The notes: generated by a model from the sequence alone, not told the origin. DNA of 39,958 bases from an uncultured Hyphomicrobiales bacterium (GCA_903884435.1 CAISEY010000263.1:1-39958), one strand, 5' to 3'. Positions 1-8,455 are shown, counted from the first letter of the stretch. Translations and numbers: made by a program.

Positions 1-474
1 GCGCATGACGCGTTCCAGCGTGTGGCAGATCGTGCAATCCATCAGGAAGTCTTTTTGCTCGTCCGTGCCGGGGATGCTGAGCAGCCATTCGGCGTTGGTG
101 AGCTGGGCCGCGAGGTTGCGCGCCTTGCGCAGCTTGATGTCGACCGACGCGCCCTTGTCGGCGGCGACGGTCGCCTTTGTCGGCGCGGAGTTTTCGTAAC
201 CGACCGCGCGAATGGCGATGTTGTATTCGCCGGGTTCGAGACGACCCCCGGGGAAACTGAAATGGCCCTTGTCGTCGGTCGTGACGCTCACCATGACGAT
301 GGAGCCGGGCTTGCGGGCGGAAACCACGACGCCTTCCATGGCGCCTTCGGCCTCCGAACTGACCTGTCCCTCGATCGAGGCGGACGCGGATTGCGCCTGC
401 ACGCCTCCGGATCCGGCAAATAAAAGCGCCGCGGCCAATCCCGCGGACACGCCCAGCGTGAGCTTGTTTCGCAT
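1..474 (-). CDS. Exported carboxypeptidase-regulatory-domain / haem c protein (C-terminus beyond window)
   Basis: The frame is open from an ATG at 474 to the left edge, giving the first 158 residues of a longer protein. Residues 1-27 are a Sec signal peptide ending near VQAQ. Residues about 33-117 look like a carboxypeptidase-regulatory (CarboxypepD_reg) beta-sandwich, with the pattern SIEGQVSSEAEGAMEGVVVSA then FSFPGGRLEPGEY. A c-type haem motif CTICH follows at residues 147-151, so the protein is periplasmic and probably redox active. From memory of the family, such proteins often carry a Vgb/streptogramin-lyase-like beta-propeller C-terminally; that part lies outside the window. It is transcribed away from the two minus-strand membrane-protein genes, with a 153-base spacer. 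Substrate and role are unknown. Confidence 0.85.
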   Translation of the reverse strand, partial: MRNKLTLGVSAGLAAALLFAGSGGVQAQSASASIEGQVSSEAEGAMEGVVVSARKPGSIVMVSVTTDDKGHFSFPGGRLEPGEYNIAIRAVGYENSAPTKATVAADKGASVDIKLRKARNLAAQLTNAEWLLSIPGTDEQKDFLMDCTICHTLERVMR

Positions 475-627
475 CGTTTTCTCCCCGGCGTCCGAAAAGC
501 CGCGAAGTGGTCCGGACCCAGGGCCCGCCCCCCGCTGTCGCACGAGCCAGGATGGCCCGAAAACCGACGCCTGGCGAGGAGGCTAGCACTTCCTCCGGCG
601 GGTGGGAACAGTCGTTGGCGGGGCCGG

Positions 628-1608
628 CTATTCGCCGGCGGCGTCGATGACGCCGCGGCTTGTCACCACGACCCACTGGCCGCGGCGCCGCTCGATGGAG
701 CGCACGCGGCCCGCGCCGGGCAGGGTGTCGCCGGGCGCGACCTCGCGCTGTCCGGAATGGCCATCCACGAGCGCCACGCCGCCGCGCACCTCGCGCAAGA
801 CATATCCGCGGGCGGAGGACGGCGGTTCGCGCGACGCGCGCGTCTCGCCGCCGCGCAATCCGAGAGACACCGCGGCGGGCGGAGACGGAGGCGGCACCTG
901 ACGGGGAATCGACGCGGTTTCATCGGCGACGCCCGCCGCTCGTTCGACGCGGTCCAGCCGTTCGGCGAAGCGGTCGAGACGGGCGGACTGCTCTTTTTCC
1001 ATCCTCTCGAAACGCGCGGCCCCGTCGCGGTCGAGGCGTTCGAGCTTCGCGGACACGCGCGCGAGCGACGCGGCGGCGTCGCGCGAGCCGGCGAGTTCCG
1101 TCCGGACCTCGTCGGCGCCGGCCAGCAGGGCGGCCACGTCGTCCCTCGCGGCGGCGCGCGCGGCGACGGCGTCGATTTTGGCGTCGAGAGCCCCGATGGC
1201 GGCGGCGATCCCGCGCCCGGAAGCGTCGCCGGAAAAGCTGTTGGCGCCCACCAGCCAGCCACACCCCAGGGCGAACAGGACGACGCCGGCGGCGTGTGCG
1301 TTCTCCGCGGCGAAAGCCCGGAGGCGCGCGGCGCGCGAGGGTTTCGGCGGCGCCGCCTTCACCGGACCCGGGACGATGACATTGCCGGGCTTGATGGCGG
1401 CGAGGTCGATTTCGCCCGTCGCCGCCGGAGGGACGGATCCAGCGGGTTCCGGCGCTTCGGCGCGAGCGACGGCCCCGGCGGCCTCCGCTGCTACCGCGAC
1501 AGCGGGTTCAGCGGGTTTGGCGACAACGACGGACGGACCATCCGGCGGCGGCGAAACGTCTGGCCCGGCGGCAGTTTCGGGTCGCGGAGTTTCGGACGAA
1601 TCCGTCAT
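628..1608 (-). CDS. Single-pass membrane protein with periplasmic coiled coil and conserved C-terminal domain (shorter paralogue)
   Basis: The protein has 326 residues. Residues 1-95 are Pro/Ala-rich and disordered, about 106-123 form one membrane segment, about 135-225 form a charged Ala/Leu heptad-like coiled coil, and 267-322 form a compact domain. The lack of a signal peptide and the single internal segment suggest a cytoplasmic N-terminus and periplasmic C-terminus. The C-terminal domain (G-Y-V-L-R-E-V ... LPGAGRV ... QWVVVT) matches the end of the next gene upstream, so the two are paralogues. AAGGGAAG precedes the ATG. The beta-rich C-terminal domain loosely recalls PilP/GspC-type pilus or secretion proteins, but this is only a resemblance. 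I do not recognise a named family. The gene is 33 bases downstream of its paralogue and probably in the same operon. Confidence 0.85.
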   Translation of the reverse strand: MTDSSETPRPETAAGPDVSPPPDGPSVVVAKPAEPAVAVAAEAAGAVARAEAPEPAGSVPPAATGEIDLAAIKPGNVIVPGPVKAAPPKPSRAARLRAFAAENAHAAGVVLFALGCGWLVGANSFSGDASGRGIAAAIGALDAKIDAVAARAAARDDVAALLAGADEVRTELAGSRDAAASLARVSAKLERLDRDGAARFERMEKEQSARLDRFAERLDRVERAAGVADETASIPRQVPPPSPPAAVSLGLRGGETRASREPPSSARGYVLREVRGGVALVDGHSGQREVAPGDTLPGAGRVRSIERRRGQWVVVTSRGVIDAAGE

Positions 1609-1641
1609 GTCGCTTCCCTTCCAGCGTTGCCGAACGCGCCG

Positions 1642-3597
1642 TCAGTTGACGCCTGAATTGATGAGACCCCGCGCGGTCACGACGACCCATTGCTTGCCGC
1701 GCAACTCGATCGCCTCGACCTTGCCGACGCCCGGCAAGATTTCGCCGACCGAAACGCGATGACGGCCGGCGGCGTTTTCGACCACGGCGGAACCATTGTG
1801 GTAGATTTCGCGCACCACGAAGCCCCTGGTCGGCGACGTTCCGATGATCGGCGAGGGACGGGCGCCGGAAATATAAATCGGCGTCGCCAGCGAGAATTCC
1901 TGATCTGGCGCGCCGGTGGAGCCCGGAATCGTCCGCGAAACCGCCGCGCGCGCCGGCGACTGCTTGCGATCGACGGGAACGACGGGAGCGACGGGAGCGA
2001 CGGTTTCAGCAGAGGCGACCGGAACGCGCTCGAGAGTTTCGATCCGCGACCTGAGGCTGGAAATGGCCGAGGACGTGGAAGCGTTGAGGTCGTCGAGTCC
2101 CCCCTTCACGTCGGCGACGCCGTCGCGGACAATCGCGAGTTCGTCGCGCGTCGCGACGCGATCCATGACGGCCAGCTTGCCGCGCACGTCCTGAAGCATC
2201 GCCATCACCGGCGCGTTGTCGACCGTCCGCGGGCCAGCCAGCCAGAGGCAGCCGGCGAGCGCGGCGACGCCCGCCGCCAGCATGCCGTGCGACGGCCGGA
2301 GGCCGCGCGGCCAGGACAGAATCCCGCTTGTCTCCTCGACGACGGACAACGAGGACTGCGGCCTCGCGGGAGAGCGCGAGGTCTTCGCTTCATCTCGCGG
2401 CTCGGGGGTCTCCACGCGGGCGGCCGCGAATTTCTTGCCCTTTTCGGCGAAAGCCGAAAGGCTCGCGGGCCAGTCGTTCTCATCCCCGCCCGCGGGTTTG
2501 ACGGGCTCGCGCGCGACAATGGGCGCCGGCGGCGATTGTGCGGTCTGCGCTTCGCGCGGCGCTGGCGGACGCGTGGCCGAGGCCGTGGTCCTGACGACCA
2601 GGGCGGGGCCACGACGCGGAGGCGTCGTCCTGACCGCGGACAATTCGATGTCCGGCGTCTCCTCGTCCGGCGCGACCGCAGCGACGGGACCGCGCGGGAG
2701 CATCGCGTCCTCCGGCTTCCCCGACCGCGGCGGCGAGACCGCGGCCTCCGCGGCGACCGCGACGGGCGGAGCGGACGACGCGGGTTCGGCGACGACGGCG
2801 GCGCCGGCCTTGCGCTCGATGGTGAGTTTGCGCAACGCCTCGACCGCGCCGTAAAAATCACGATGTCCGGCTTCGGCCTTGACCTCCCCGGAGGCGGGGC
2901 CCGGCCGGGGCGCGGGCGCCTGCCTGCTTTCGACGGGAGTCTGCCGCTTGCCGGAAACGAGCCCGCCGGCCCGGCCGAAAGGCAGCGCGCGCGTCGAAAA
3001 TCCCGGAAGCGGCGTCGGCAGCGCGGCGCGCGGCGAAATGGGAGCCATTCGCTCGACGTCCTTCACCGGCGCGGAGACCGGCTGCTCCTTCACGACCGGC
3101 GGAGGCGCCGCATCGACGGATTCAGGAACCGGCCGCGGCGCTTCGCGTCCCGGCGCCGCGCCGAGATAAAGATCCATGAACTCGACGAAATTCGTCGTGT
3201 CCGCGGCGGCTTTGTCAGCGGGAGCGGCGACCGGAGCCGGGTCGCCCGCGGCTGGCGCCTCCCGCGCTCGCGACGGGGTCGCGCCCGGGCGCGAGACGGG
3301 TTCGGAAAGTTCGTTCCCCGCGCCAGGCTCGACCACGCGCAGCGGCGCGATCTTCGCGGACGGCGCGGGCTCGCGCGACTCCACGCGCGGCGCCGGCGCC
3401 GTCTGTCTGTCAGTCGCCGGCGGCGCGACGGCGCGAATCAAATCGGCGATCTCGGAAAGCCGGGCCGCGACGACCTCGAGTTGCTGAAACGCGCTCGCGG
3501 GTTCGCGAGGCGGATCAACCCGAAAATCGCCCTTTTGCCCCGATTCCTCGCGGAAAGATTGCATGTCGCTCTGTTTTTGTTGGTTTGGCAACGACAT
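1642..3597 (-). CDS. Large Pro/Ala-rich single-pass membrane protein with coiled coil and conserved C-terminal domain (longer paralogue)
   Basis: The protein has 651 residues. About 430 residues are low-complexity Pro/Ala/Arg-rich sequence, predicted disordered and cytoplasmic. One membrane segment (about 438-456) follows, then a heptad-like stretch (about 460-525), then a C-terminal domain (about 592-648: RGFVVREI ... ILPGVGKVEAIEL ... QWVVVTARG). The layout and the last domain match the 326-residue protein just downstream. AAGGGG stands 9-10 bases before the ATG. A perfect TTAA-N7-TTAA box and a third TTAA lie within 70 bases upstream, suggesting control by the cell-cycle regulator CtrA. 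Envelope, polar or pilus-related function is a guess from this regulation and topology; no enzyme motif is visible. Confidence 0.85.
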   Translation of the reverse strand: MSLPNQQKQSDMQSFREESGQKGDFRVDPPREPASAFQQLEVVAARLSEIADLIRAVAPPATDRQTAPAPRVESREPAPSAKIAPLRVVEPGAGNELSEPVSRPGATPSRAREAPAAGDPAPVAAPADKAAADTTNFVEFMDLYLGAAPGREAPRPVPESVDAAPPPVVKEQPVSAPVKDVERMAPISPRAALPTPLPGFSTRALPFGRAGGLVSGKRQTPVESRQAPAPRPGPASGEVKAEAGHRDFYGAVEALRKLTIERKAGAAVVAEPASSAPPVAVAAEAAVSPPRSGKPEDAMLPRGPVAAVAPDEETPDIELSAVRTTPPRRGPALVVRTTASATRPPAPREAQTAQSPPAPIVAREPVKPAGGDENDWPASLSAFAEKGKKFAAARVETPEPRDEAKTSRSPARPQSSLSVVEETSGILSWPRGLRPSHGMLAAGVAALAGCLWLAGPRTVDNAPVMAMLQDVRGKLAVMDRVATRDELAIVRDGVADVKGGLDDLNASTSSAISSLRSRIETLERVPVASAETVAPVAPVVPVDRKQSPARAAVSRTIPGSTGAPDQEFSLATPIYISGARPSPIIGTSPTRGFVVREIYHNGSAVVENAAGRHRVSVGEILPGVGKVEAIELRGKQWVVVTARGLINSGVN

Positions 3598-3649
3598 GCG
3601 CGCCCGCCCCTTGAAGGTTAACGATCCTCCCCATGTTCATTATTTATGG

Positions 3650-3664
3650 TTAACGACGGGTTAA
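3650..3664 (-). promoter_or_regulatory. Predicted CtrA binding box (TTAA-N7-TTAA)
   Basis: TTAA at 3650-3653 and TTAA at 3661-3664 are separated by exactly 7 bases, the full CtrA consensus of alphaproteobacteria. On the minus strand the promoter-proximal half reads TTAACCAT, the common extended form. A third half site (TTAA, 3618-3621) lies inside a second copy of GGTTAACGA, which occurs at 3616-3624 and 3648-3656. TTAA is rare in DNA this GC-rich, so three copies in under 50 bases is unlikely by chance. The box is centred about 60 bases upstream of the ATG at 3597. Confidence 0.6.
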
Positions 3665-3680
3665 GCGTCCCGGACGCGCG

Positions 3681-4907
3681 TCACCGGTCGGGAGAAAAGC
3701 TCTCGCGCCGCCACAGGGACGGGAATATCCGGACCCACGAGACAGCGGCGACGACCGCGATGACGCCGCCGGCCACGACCGCCGGCGCCGTTCCCGCGAC
3801 ACGCGCCAGCGCGCCTGATTCGAAATCGCCCAGATTGTTCGAGGCGCCCGTCAAAATCGTGTGGACCGCGATCACGCGTCCGCGCATTGCGTCGGGCGTC
3901 TCGATCTGGATCAACGATTGACGGATCACGACGCTGACGAGGTCCGCTCCGCCCAGAACGACCAGACAGACCATCGCCGGCCAGATGCTCGTGCAAAGTC
4001 CAAAGCCGATGGTCGCGACGCCGTAGATCGCGACGCTCGCGAACATGACCCGTCCGACGCCGCGCGCGAGCGGGAAATGCGCGACGAACAGCGCGGCGCC
4101 GATCGCGCCCACCGCCGGCATCGAGCGAAGCAGGCCCAGCCCCCAGGGGCCGGTGTCGAAGACCTCGCGCGCGAACACCGGCAGCAAGGCCGTCGCGCCG
4201 CCGAAAAGCACCGCGACCAGATCGAGCGTGATGGCGCCCAGAATCACCGGGGAGGACCAGATGAACCGGTATCCCGCCATCAGGATTTCCCAGCTCACCG
4301 CGCCGCGGCGCGCCCCGGCGATGGCGCGCGGCCGGATCCGCCAGGCCGTGAACGCGGCGACGACGAAACAAACGAGCGCCACCGCGAAGGGAACCGTCGG
4401 GCCAAAAACATAGAGCAATCCACCAATGCCCGGGCCGAGAATTGTCGCCGTCTGGTTGACGGAGTTGCCCCAGGCCGAGGCGGAGGAATATTCCTCGTCG
4501 GGCACGAGACTCGCCATCAGCGCCAGGCTGGCGGGACTCGTGAACGCGCGCGCCGAACCGAGAACCACGACACTGACATAGATCGGCCAGACCAGACCCG
4601 TCCGGCAAATCGCCAGAAGCGCGAGCGCGGTCGCGCCAATGACGGCGTAGCTCGCGACGAGCACGCGCCGTCGCTCGAAATGATCCGCGACGGCGCCCGT
4701 CACCAGCGACAGCGGCACCGTCGGCAGAAAGGTCGCGAGCCCGATGAGGCCGAGCGCGAGAGGATCGTTCGTCAGTTCATAGACGAGCCAGGCGATCGAG
4801 ACCGTCTGGATTTGCAGCGCGAGTCCCCAGAGGAAACGGCCAATCAGATAAAGGCGAAAGTCCCGGAACCTGAAAACGGCGCGGCTGCCGGCGGCGTCAG
4901 CGGACAT
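3681..4907 (-). CDS. MFS transporter, DHA3/EntS-like exporter
   Basis: The protein has 408 residues with a short cytoplasmic N-terminus (FRFRDFRLYLIGRF, typical of the MFS_3/EntS group) and about 12 membrane segments. The loop after helix 2 reads ADHFERRRVL, matching the MFS motif A region (G-x-x-x-D-x-x-x-R-R). A central loop around residues 190-215 (RIRPRAIAGARR) joins the two six-helix halves. Family members export siderophores, macrolides or other small molecules; the substrate here cannot be read from sequence. The gene diverges from the flavin monooxygenase gene starting at 5033, and its stop lies 83 bases before the start of the 651-residue membrane protein gene. Confidence 0.9.
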   Translation of the reverse strand: MSADAAGSRAVFRFRDFRLYLIGRFLWGLALQIQTVSIAWLVYELTNDPLALGLIGLATFLPTVPLSLVTGAVADHFERRRVLVASYAVIGATALALLAICRTGLVWPIYVSVVVLGSARAFTSPASLALMASLVPDEEYSSASAWGNSVNQTATILGPGIGGLLYVFGPTVPFAVALVCFVVAAFTAWRIRPRAIAGARRGAVSWEILMAGYRFIWSSPVILGAITLDLVAVLFGGATALLPVFAREVFDTGPWGLGLLRSMPAVGAIGAALFVAHFPLARGVGRVMFASVAIYGVATIGFGLCTSIWPAMVCLVVLGGADLVSVVIRQSLIQIETPDAMRGRVIAVHTILTGASNNLGDFESGALARVAGTAPAVVAGGVIAVVAAVSWVRIFPSLWRRESFSPDR

Positions 4908-5016
4908 CGGGCGGAATCGCGAAATTTATCATGCGGGCAGGATAGCAGAACGTCCGGCGACGTCGACCCGCTTGCCAGGACCGGCGATCCATCGCACTTT
5001 CACGCGTCACGTTGCC

Positions 5017-5026
5017 GGGGAAGGAA
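5017..5026 (+). promoter_or_regulatory. Ribosome binding site fixing a TTG start at 5033
   Basis: GGGGAAGGAA lies 6 bases before the TTG at 5033. It overlaps the other possible TTG start at 5012, which has no good Shine-Dalgarno sequence before it. Confidence 0.6.
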
Positions 5027-5032
5027 TCTCGC

Positions 5033-6277
5033 TTGCAACGCACGGTCCAGCTTTTCGCCTGGCACTTCATGTCGTGGCCCTTCCTTCCGGACGATTTCGA
5101 CGAAAAACACGAATCCGGCTGGATCACCGTGCCCAATTCCCTGTGGGACGCGGAACGCGGCCGCGGGCTGTTGCGCGAATACACGGACCAGCTCGCCGCC
5201 GCCGACGGGCTCGGCTTCGACGGGATGGTGCTCAACGAGCATCACCAGAACATCTATGGCCTGATGCCCGCGCCCAATCTCATCGCCGCGGCGCTGACCA
5301 CCTGCACGACTCGCGGCAAGATCGTGGTGCTCGCGAACCTGCTGCCGCTGCACGGCAATCCGCTGCGCGTGGCGGAGGAATACGCCATGCTCGACAACAT
5401 GTCGGACGGGCGGATCGTCGCCGGCTTCGCCTCGGGCGCGGGACAGGAGACCTTCAACTACAACACGCCCGCCGCCCTGCAACGAGAACTGTTCTGGGAG
5501 GGCGTCGACCTGATCATGGCGGCGTGGACGCGCAATGGCCCCTTCGCCTTCGAGGGGCGGCACTATCCCATGCGTTACGTCAATCCGTGGCCGCAGCCGA
5601 CGCAAAGGCCGCATCCGCCCGTGTGGATTCCAGGCTCGCGGTCGATGGAAACCATGAACCAGGTGGCGAAACGGGGCTTCGGCTATTTCCTGTCGTCGCG
5701 CCAGCACGGGTCCGAAATCGCGAAGGGACGCGCCCTGTTCGGCAAGGTGCTCGGGGAGCACGGCCAGACCTATCACCCCTTCCGCATGGGCATTCTGCTC
5801 TCGGTTTACGTCGCCGAGACGGACGAGCAGGCGTGGGAAGAATCGAGCGACGCGATTTTCTACTTCATCAAGAACTGCTTCAAGGGCCATCTGCGCCAGG
5901 AAGGCCGCTCGATGCTGGCGGGCGCGGGCATTCCCAATCTGAGCGTCGATGATTATCGCAAGTTTCTCGCCAGTTCGAGGCCGGGAGCGCCGATGCTCGG
6001 CGACGTGAAGGACGCGGAGGAACTGCGGCGGGCGCAGTCGATCCTCGTCGGAAGTCCGGACACCGTGTTCCGGACGATGATCGAACTCGTCGAAATCGCG
6101 AAGGTCGGCAATTTGCTCATCCAGTTCCACATCGGCGACATGAAGAGCGAACACGCGCGCAAGAGCATGGAGCTCTTCGCGAAACACGTGGCGCCGCGCC
6201 TGCGGGAGGAATCCGCCAGGATTTTCGCGCGGGACTTCCCGGACATGGAGCGCGAACTCCAGGACAGGCCGCTCTGA
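5033..6277 (+). CDS. LLM-class (luciferase-like) flavin-dependent oxidoreductase
   Basis: The protein is 414 residues from TTG 5033; an in-frame TTG at 5012 would add 7 residues, but the purine-rich Shine-Dalgarno supports 5033. It has the bacterial luciferase-like TIM barrel pattern: MSWPFLPDDFDE at the N-terminus, FDGMVLNEHHQNIYGLMPAP after strand 2, LDNMSDGRIVAGFASG around residues 123-138, and the C-terminal ILVGSPDTV segment. These enzymes use reduced FMN from a separate reductase to oxygenate or desulfonate small substrates, in the cytoplasm. No flavin reductase gene is adjacent. Context (AEC carrier, BKACE enzyme, decarboxylase-like and amidohydrolase genes) suggests a catabolic role. 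The exact substrate is unknown. Confidence 0.88.
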   Translation: MQRTVQLFAWHFMSWPFLPDDFDEKHESGWITVPNSLWDAERGRGLLREYTDQLAAADGLGFDGMVLNEHHQNIYGLMPAPNLIAAALTTCTTRGKIVVLANLLPLHGNPLRVAEEYAMLDNMSDGRIVAGFASGAGQETFNYNTPAALQRELFWEGVDLIMAAWTRNGPFAFEGRHYPMRYVNPWPQPTQRPHPPVWIPGSRSMETMNQVAKRGFGYFLSSRQHGSEIAKGRALFGKVLGEHGQTYHPFRMGILLSVYVAETDEQAWEESSDAIFYFIKNCFKGHLRQEGRSMLAGAGIPNLSVDDYRKFLASSRPGAPMLGDVKDAEELRRAQSILVGSPDTVFRTMIELVEIAKVGNLLIQFHIGDMKSEHARKSMELFAKHVAPRLREESARIFARDFPDMERELQDRPL

Positions 6278-6282
6278 ACGCG

Positions 6283-6310
6283 TTGACAGCGGCTCGCCTC
6301 TGGTGACTAT
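6283..6310 (+). promoter_or_regulatory. Possible sigma-70 promoter for the AEC carrier gene
   Basis: TTGACA at 6283-6288 is a perfect -35 hexamer, with a weak -10 candidate GACTAT at 6305-6310 after 16 bases. The predicted start would be about 25 bases before the ATG at 6341. The weak -10 keeps this tentative. Confidence 0.4.
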
Positions 6311-6340
6311 CCCGGCGCGTTTCCTGGAGCCTTTCCGTTC

Positions 6341-7393
6341 ATGCCGCGCCGCCTCCGGCGACATTTGCCGATTTTTCTTCCGATCGTCGTTTTCGCCCTG
6401 CTGATCCTGCTGGGGCGGGCGCTGCCGGCGATCCGCGACGTCTTGAATCTGTCGCTGCCGTTTTTCGGCCTGATCGGCCTCGGCTTCGTCTGCGGCCGCC
6501 TCGTGGAGATTCCGGAGGACGGGCTGAAATGGATGAATTTCTTCATCGTTTACGCCGCGCTGCCGGCGCTGTTCTACAATCTCGTGTCCGTCACGCCGTT
6601 CGAGGAACTCTCCAACTGGCCGTTCGTCATGGGGACGACGCTGTCAACCACCATCGCCTTCGCGCTGGCGCTGGCCGTCGGATTGATCGCGACGCGCGGC
6701 GACACGCGCGCCGCCACGATTCAGGGCGTCGCCGGCGCCTATTCGAACATCGGCTACATGGGCCCCGGCCTGACGATGGCGGCGCTCGGCCCGCAATCGA
6801 CCGTGCCCACGGCGCTGATCTTTGCTTTCGATTCGATGCTGCTGTTCACGCTGACGCCGTTTTTCATCGCCCTGGGCTCGCCGGAGCGGATGAACCTGCG
6901 CGAGACCGTCGCGACCATCGCCCGGCGAGTGCTGACGCATCCCTTCAACGTCGCGACGGCGGCGGGCGTCCTCGCGGCCTGGTCGCGGTTCGAGCCGGCG
7001 GCCCCAATCGGCAAGATGCTCGCCTATCTGCAAAACGCCGCGGCGCCCTCGGCCCTTTTCGTGATGGGCGTGACCATCGCGTTGCGCCGCGTCATGCGCG
7101 TCGCCCCGGAAGTTCCGGTCCTGCTGTTCATCAAGCTCGTGCTGCACCCCCTGATCGTCTGGGCGATGCTCTCTTTCATCGGCGATTTCGGGCGGGAATG
7201 GACCTTCACGGCGGTGTTGATGGCGGCGCTGCCGCCGGCGCTCAACGTCTTCGTGCTCGCCAACCAGTACCAGGTCTATGTCGAGCGGGCGTCCTCGATC
7301 ATTCTGACGGGCACGCTCGCGTCCGTCGCCACCGTGACCGCGCTGCTGTACGCCATCGCGACGAACGCCGTGCCCTACCGGCTGTTTCACTGA
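6341..7393 (+). CDS. AEC family (auxin efflux carrier type) transporter
   Basis: The 350-residue integral membrane protein has about ten hydrophobic segments. The pattern is characteristic of AEC/MleP carriers: LPFFGLIGLGFVCGRL early, then FFIVYAALPALFYNLVS, the Asn/Gly/Pro-rich GAYSNIGYMGPGL in the fifth helix region, and a C-terminal half with ALPPALNVFVLANQYQV. Family members move organic anions such as malate or malonate across the inner membrane by proton-coupled transport. TGGAG precedes the ATG. The gene ends 6 bases from the convergent BKACE-family gene. Its place beside several acid-processing enzymes suggests an organic-acid substrate, but this is not shown by sequence. Confidence 0.92.
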   Translation: MPRRLRRHLPIFLPIVVFALLILLGRALPAIRDVLNLSLPFFGLIGLGFVCGRLVEIPEDGLKWMNFFIVYAALPALFYNLVSVTPFEELSNWPFVMGTTLSTTIAFALALAVGLIATRGDTRAATIQGVAGAYSNIGYMGPGLTMAALGPQSTVPTALIFAFDSMLLFTLTPFFIALGSPERMNLRETVATIARRVLTHPFNVATAAGVLAAWSRFEPAAPIGKMLAYLQNAAAPSALFVMGVTIALRRVMRVAPEVPVLLFIKLVLHPLIVWAMLSFIGDFGREWTFTAVLMAALPPALNVFVLANQYQVYVERASSIILTGTLASVATVTALLYAIATNAVPYRLFH

Positions 7394-7399
7394 CGTGCG

Positions 7400-8275
7400 T
7401 CACGCCCGCAGGCCGAGGATGGCGCGCGCCTCCGCGGGCGTCGCGGGCTCCGAGCCCAGCAGGCGAACGATCTCGACAGCGCGCCTCACCAGCGCGGCGT
7501 TGTCGGGCGCGAGCACGCCGCGGCCGAGGTAGAGATTGTCCTCGAGGCCGACGCGCACGTGACCTCCGAGAACGAGCGCCTGCGCCAGCATGGGAAATTC
7601 GTGGCGGCCGATGCCGAAGGCGGCCCATTGCGAGCCGCGCGGGAAGAGGGACCTGAAACACATCATCGTCTCGCCCGTCGCGGGCGCGCCCCACGGCACG
7701 CCGAGCACCGCCTGGAACAGCGGCTCCGGGTCGAGCAGGCCGCGGCGGATCATGTCGAGCGCCAGGGCGACATGGCCGGTGTCGAAGACCTCGAGCTCCG
7801 GCTTGACGCCGGCCGCGCGGATTTCCGCCGCGATGGCCTCGACGTGCGCGGGCACGTTGACGAGCGTTCCCTTGCCGAAATTCAGGGTGCCCATGTCGAG
7901 GCTGCAAATGTCCGGCTTCAGTTCGACGACATGGCGCACGCGCGCCGCCGGCGGCTGGAGATTGGAGCCGGGGCCCGCCTCGTTGACGCCCTCGCCGGGC
8001 GCGAAACGCGCGCCGGGACCGGTCGTCAGGTTGATGATGACCTTGCTGCCGCTGGCGCGGATGCGCTCGACGACCTCGCGATAGAGCGCGATGTCCATGC
8101 TCGGCTTGCCCGTTTCGGGATTGCGCACATGGATATGCGCGATGGCCGCGCCCGCCTCGCAGGCCTCGATCGACGCCCGCGCGATCTGTTCCGGCGTCAC
8201 GGGCACCGCCGGATATTTAAAGCCGGTGTCGTCGCCGCCGGTGACGGCGCAGGTGATGATGGTTTTGGGGTTCAC
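7400..8275 (-). CDS. BKACE family protein (3-keto-5-aminohexanoate cleavage enzyme type)
   Basis: The protein is 291 residues from a GTG at 8275, preceded by GGAGAGG at 5 bases. An in-frame ATG at 8305 would add 10 residues unlike the family N-terminus. It shows the BKACE (DUF849) TIM barrel: IITCAVTGGDD at the start, the Zn ligands AHIHVRNP (His47, His49), INLTTGPG, the LELEVFD-like strand, and GLEDN near the C-terminus supplying a further Zn ligand. Family enzymes condense a beta-keto acid with acetyl-CoA, giving a CoA ester and acetoacetate. The specific beta-keto acid varies and cannot be assigned here. The gene diverges from the decarboxylase-amidohydrolase-ABC operon, so both may serve one catabolic route. 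Confidence 0.92.
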   Translation of the reverse strand: MNPKTIITCAVTGGDDTGFKYPAVPVTPEQIARASIEACEAGAAIAHIHVRNPETGKPSMDIALYREVVERIRASGSKVIINLTTGPGARFAPGEGVNEAGPGSNLQPPAARVRHVVELKPDICSLDMGTLNFGKGTLVNVPAHVEAIAAEIRAAGVKPELEVFDTGHVALALDMIRRGLLDPEPLFQAVLGVPWGAPATGETMMCFRSLFPRGSQWAAFGIGRHEFPMLAQALVLGGHVRVGLEDNLYLGRGVLAPDNAALVRRAVEIVRLLGSEPATPAEARAILGLRA

Positions 8276-8280
8276 GCCGG

Positions 8281-8287
8281 CCTCTCC
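8281..8287 (-). promoter_or_regulatory. Ribosome binding site deciding the GTG start of the BKACE gene
   Basis: On the minus strand GGAGAGG is followed after 5 bases by GTG at 8275. This start aligns the protein with the usual family N-terminus (M-x-x-K-x-I-I-T-C). Confidence 0.55.
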
Positions 8288-8371
8288 GAAAATTCGTCGC
8301 TCCATCGGGCCTTCGGGCGTCTCATGGATGGTTTCGCCCGGCCGTCCCCCGGACGATTCCAGAATCGACCT

Positions 8372-8400
8372 TTGCCCAAACCTGGCTTGTCGTCTATAGG
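8372..8400 (+). promoter_or_regulatory. Possible promoter of the decarboxylase-amidohydrolase-ABC operon
   Basis: TTGCCC (8372-8377) and TATAGG (8395-8400) are 17 bases apart, each matching four of six consensus positions. They lie in the divergent spacer between the BKACE gene and the operon starting at 8456. Confidence 0.4.
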
Positions 8401-8455
8401 CAGGCGGATCGTGTGCGTCGGGCGCCGCGGCAAGCAAAGCGCGCAGGGGAGTGAC

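Noticed and set aside
623-639. GCCGGC-TATTC-GCCGGC hairpin at the end of the 326-residue membrane protein gene
   Set aside because: The stem is only 6 pairs, overlaps the stop codon, and has no T run in the direction of transcription; such sites are frequent by chance in this GC-rich DNA.
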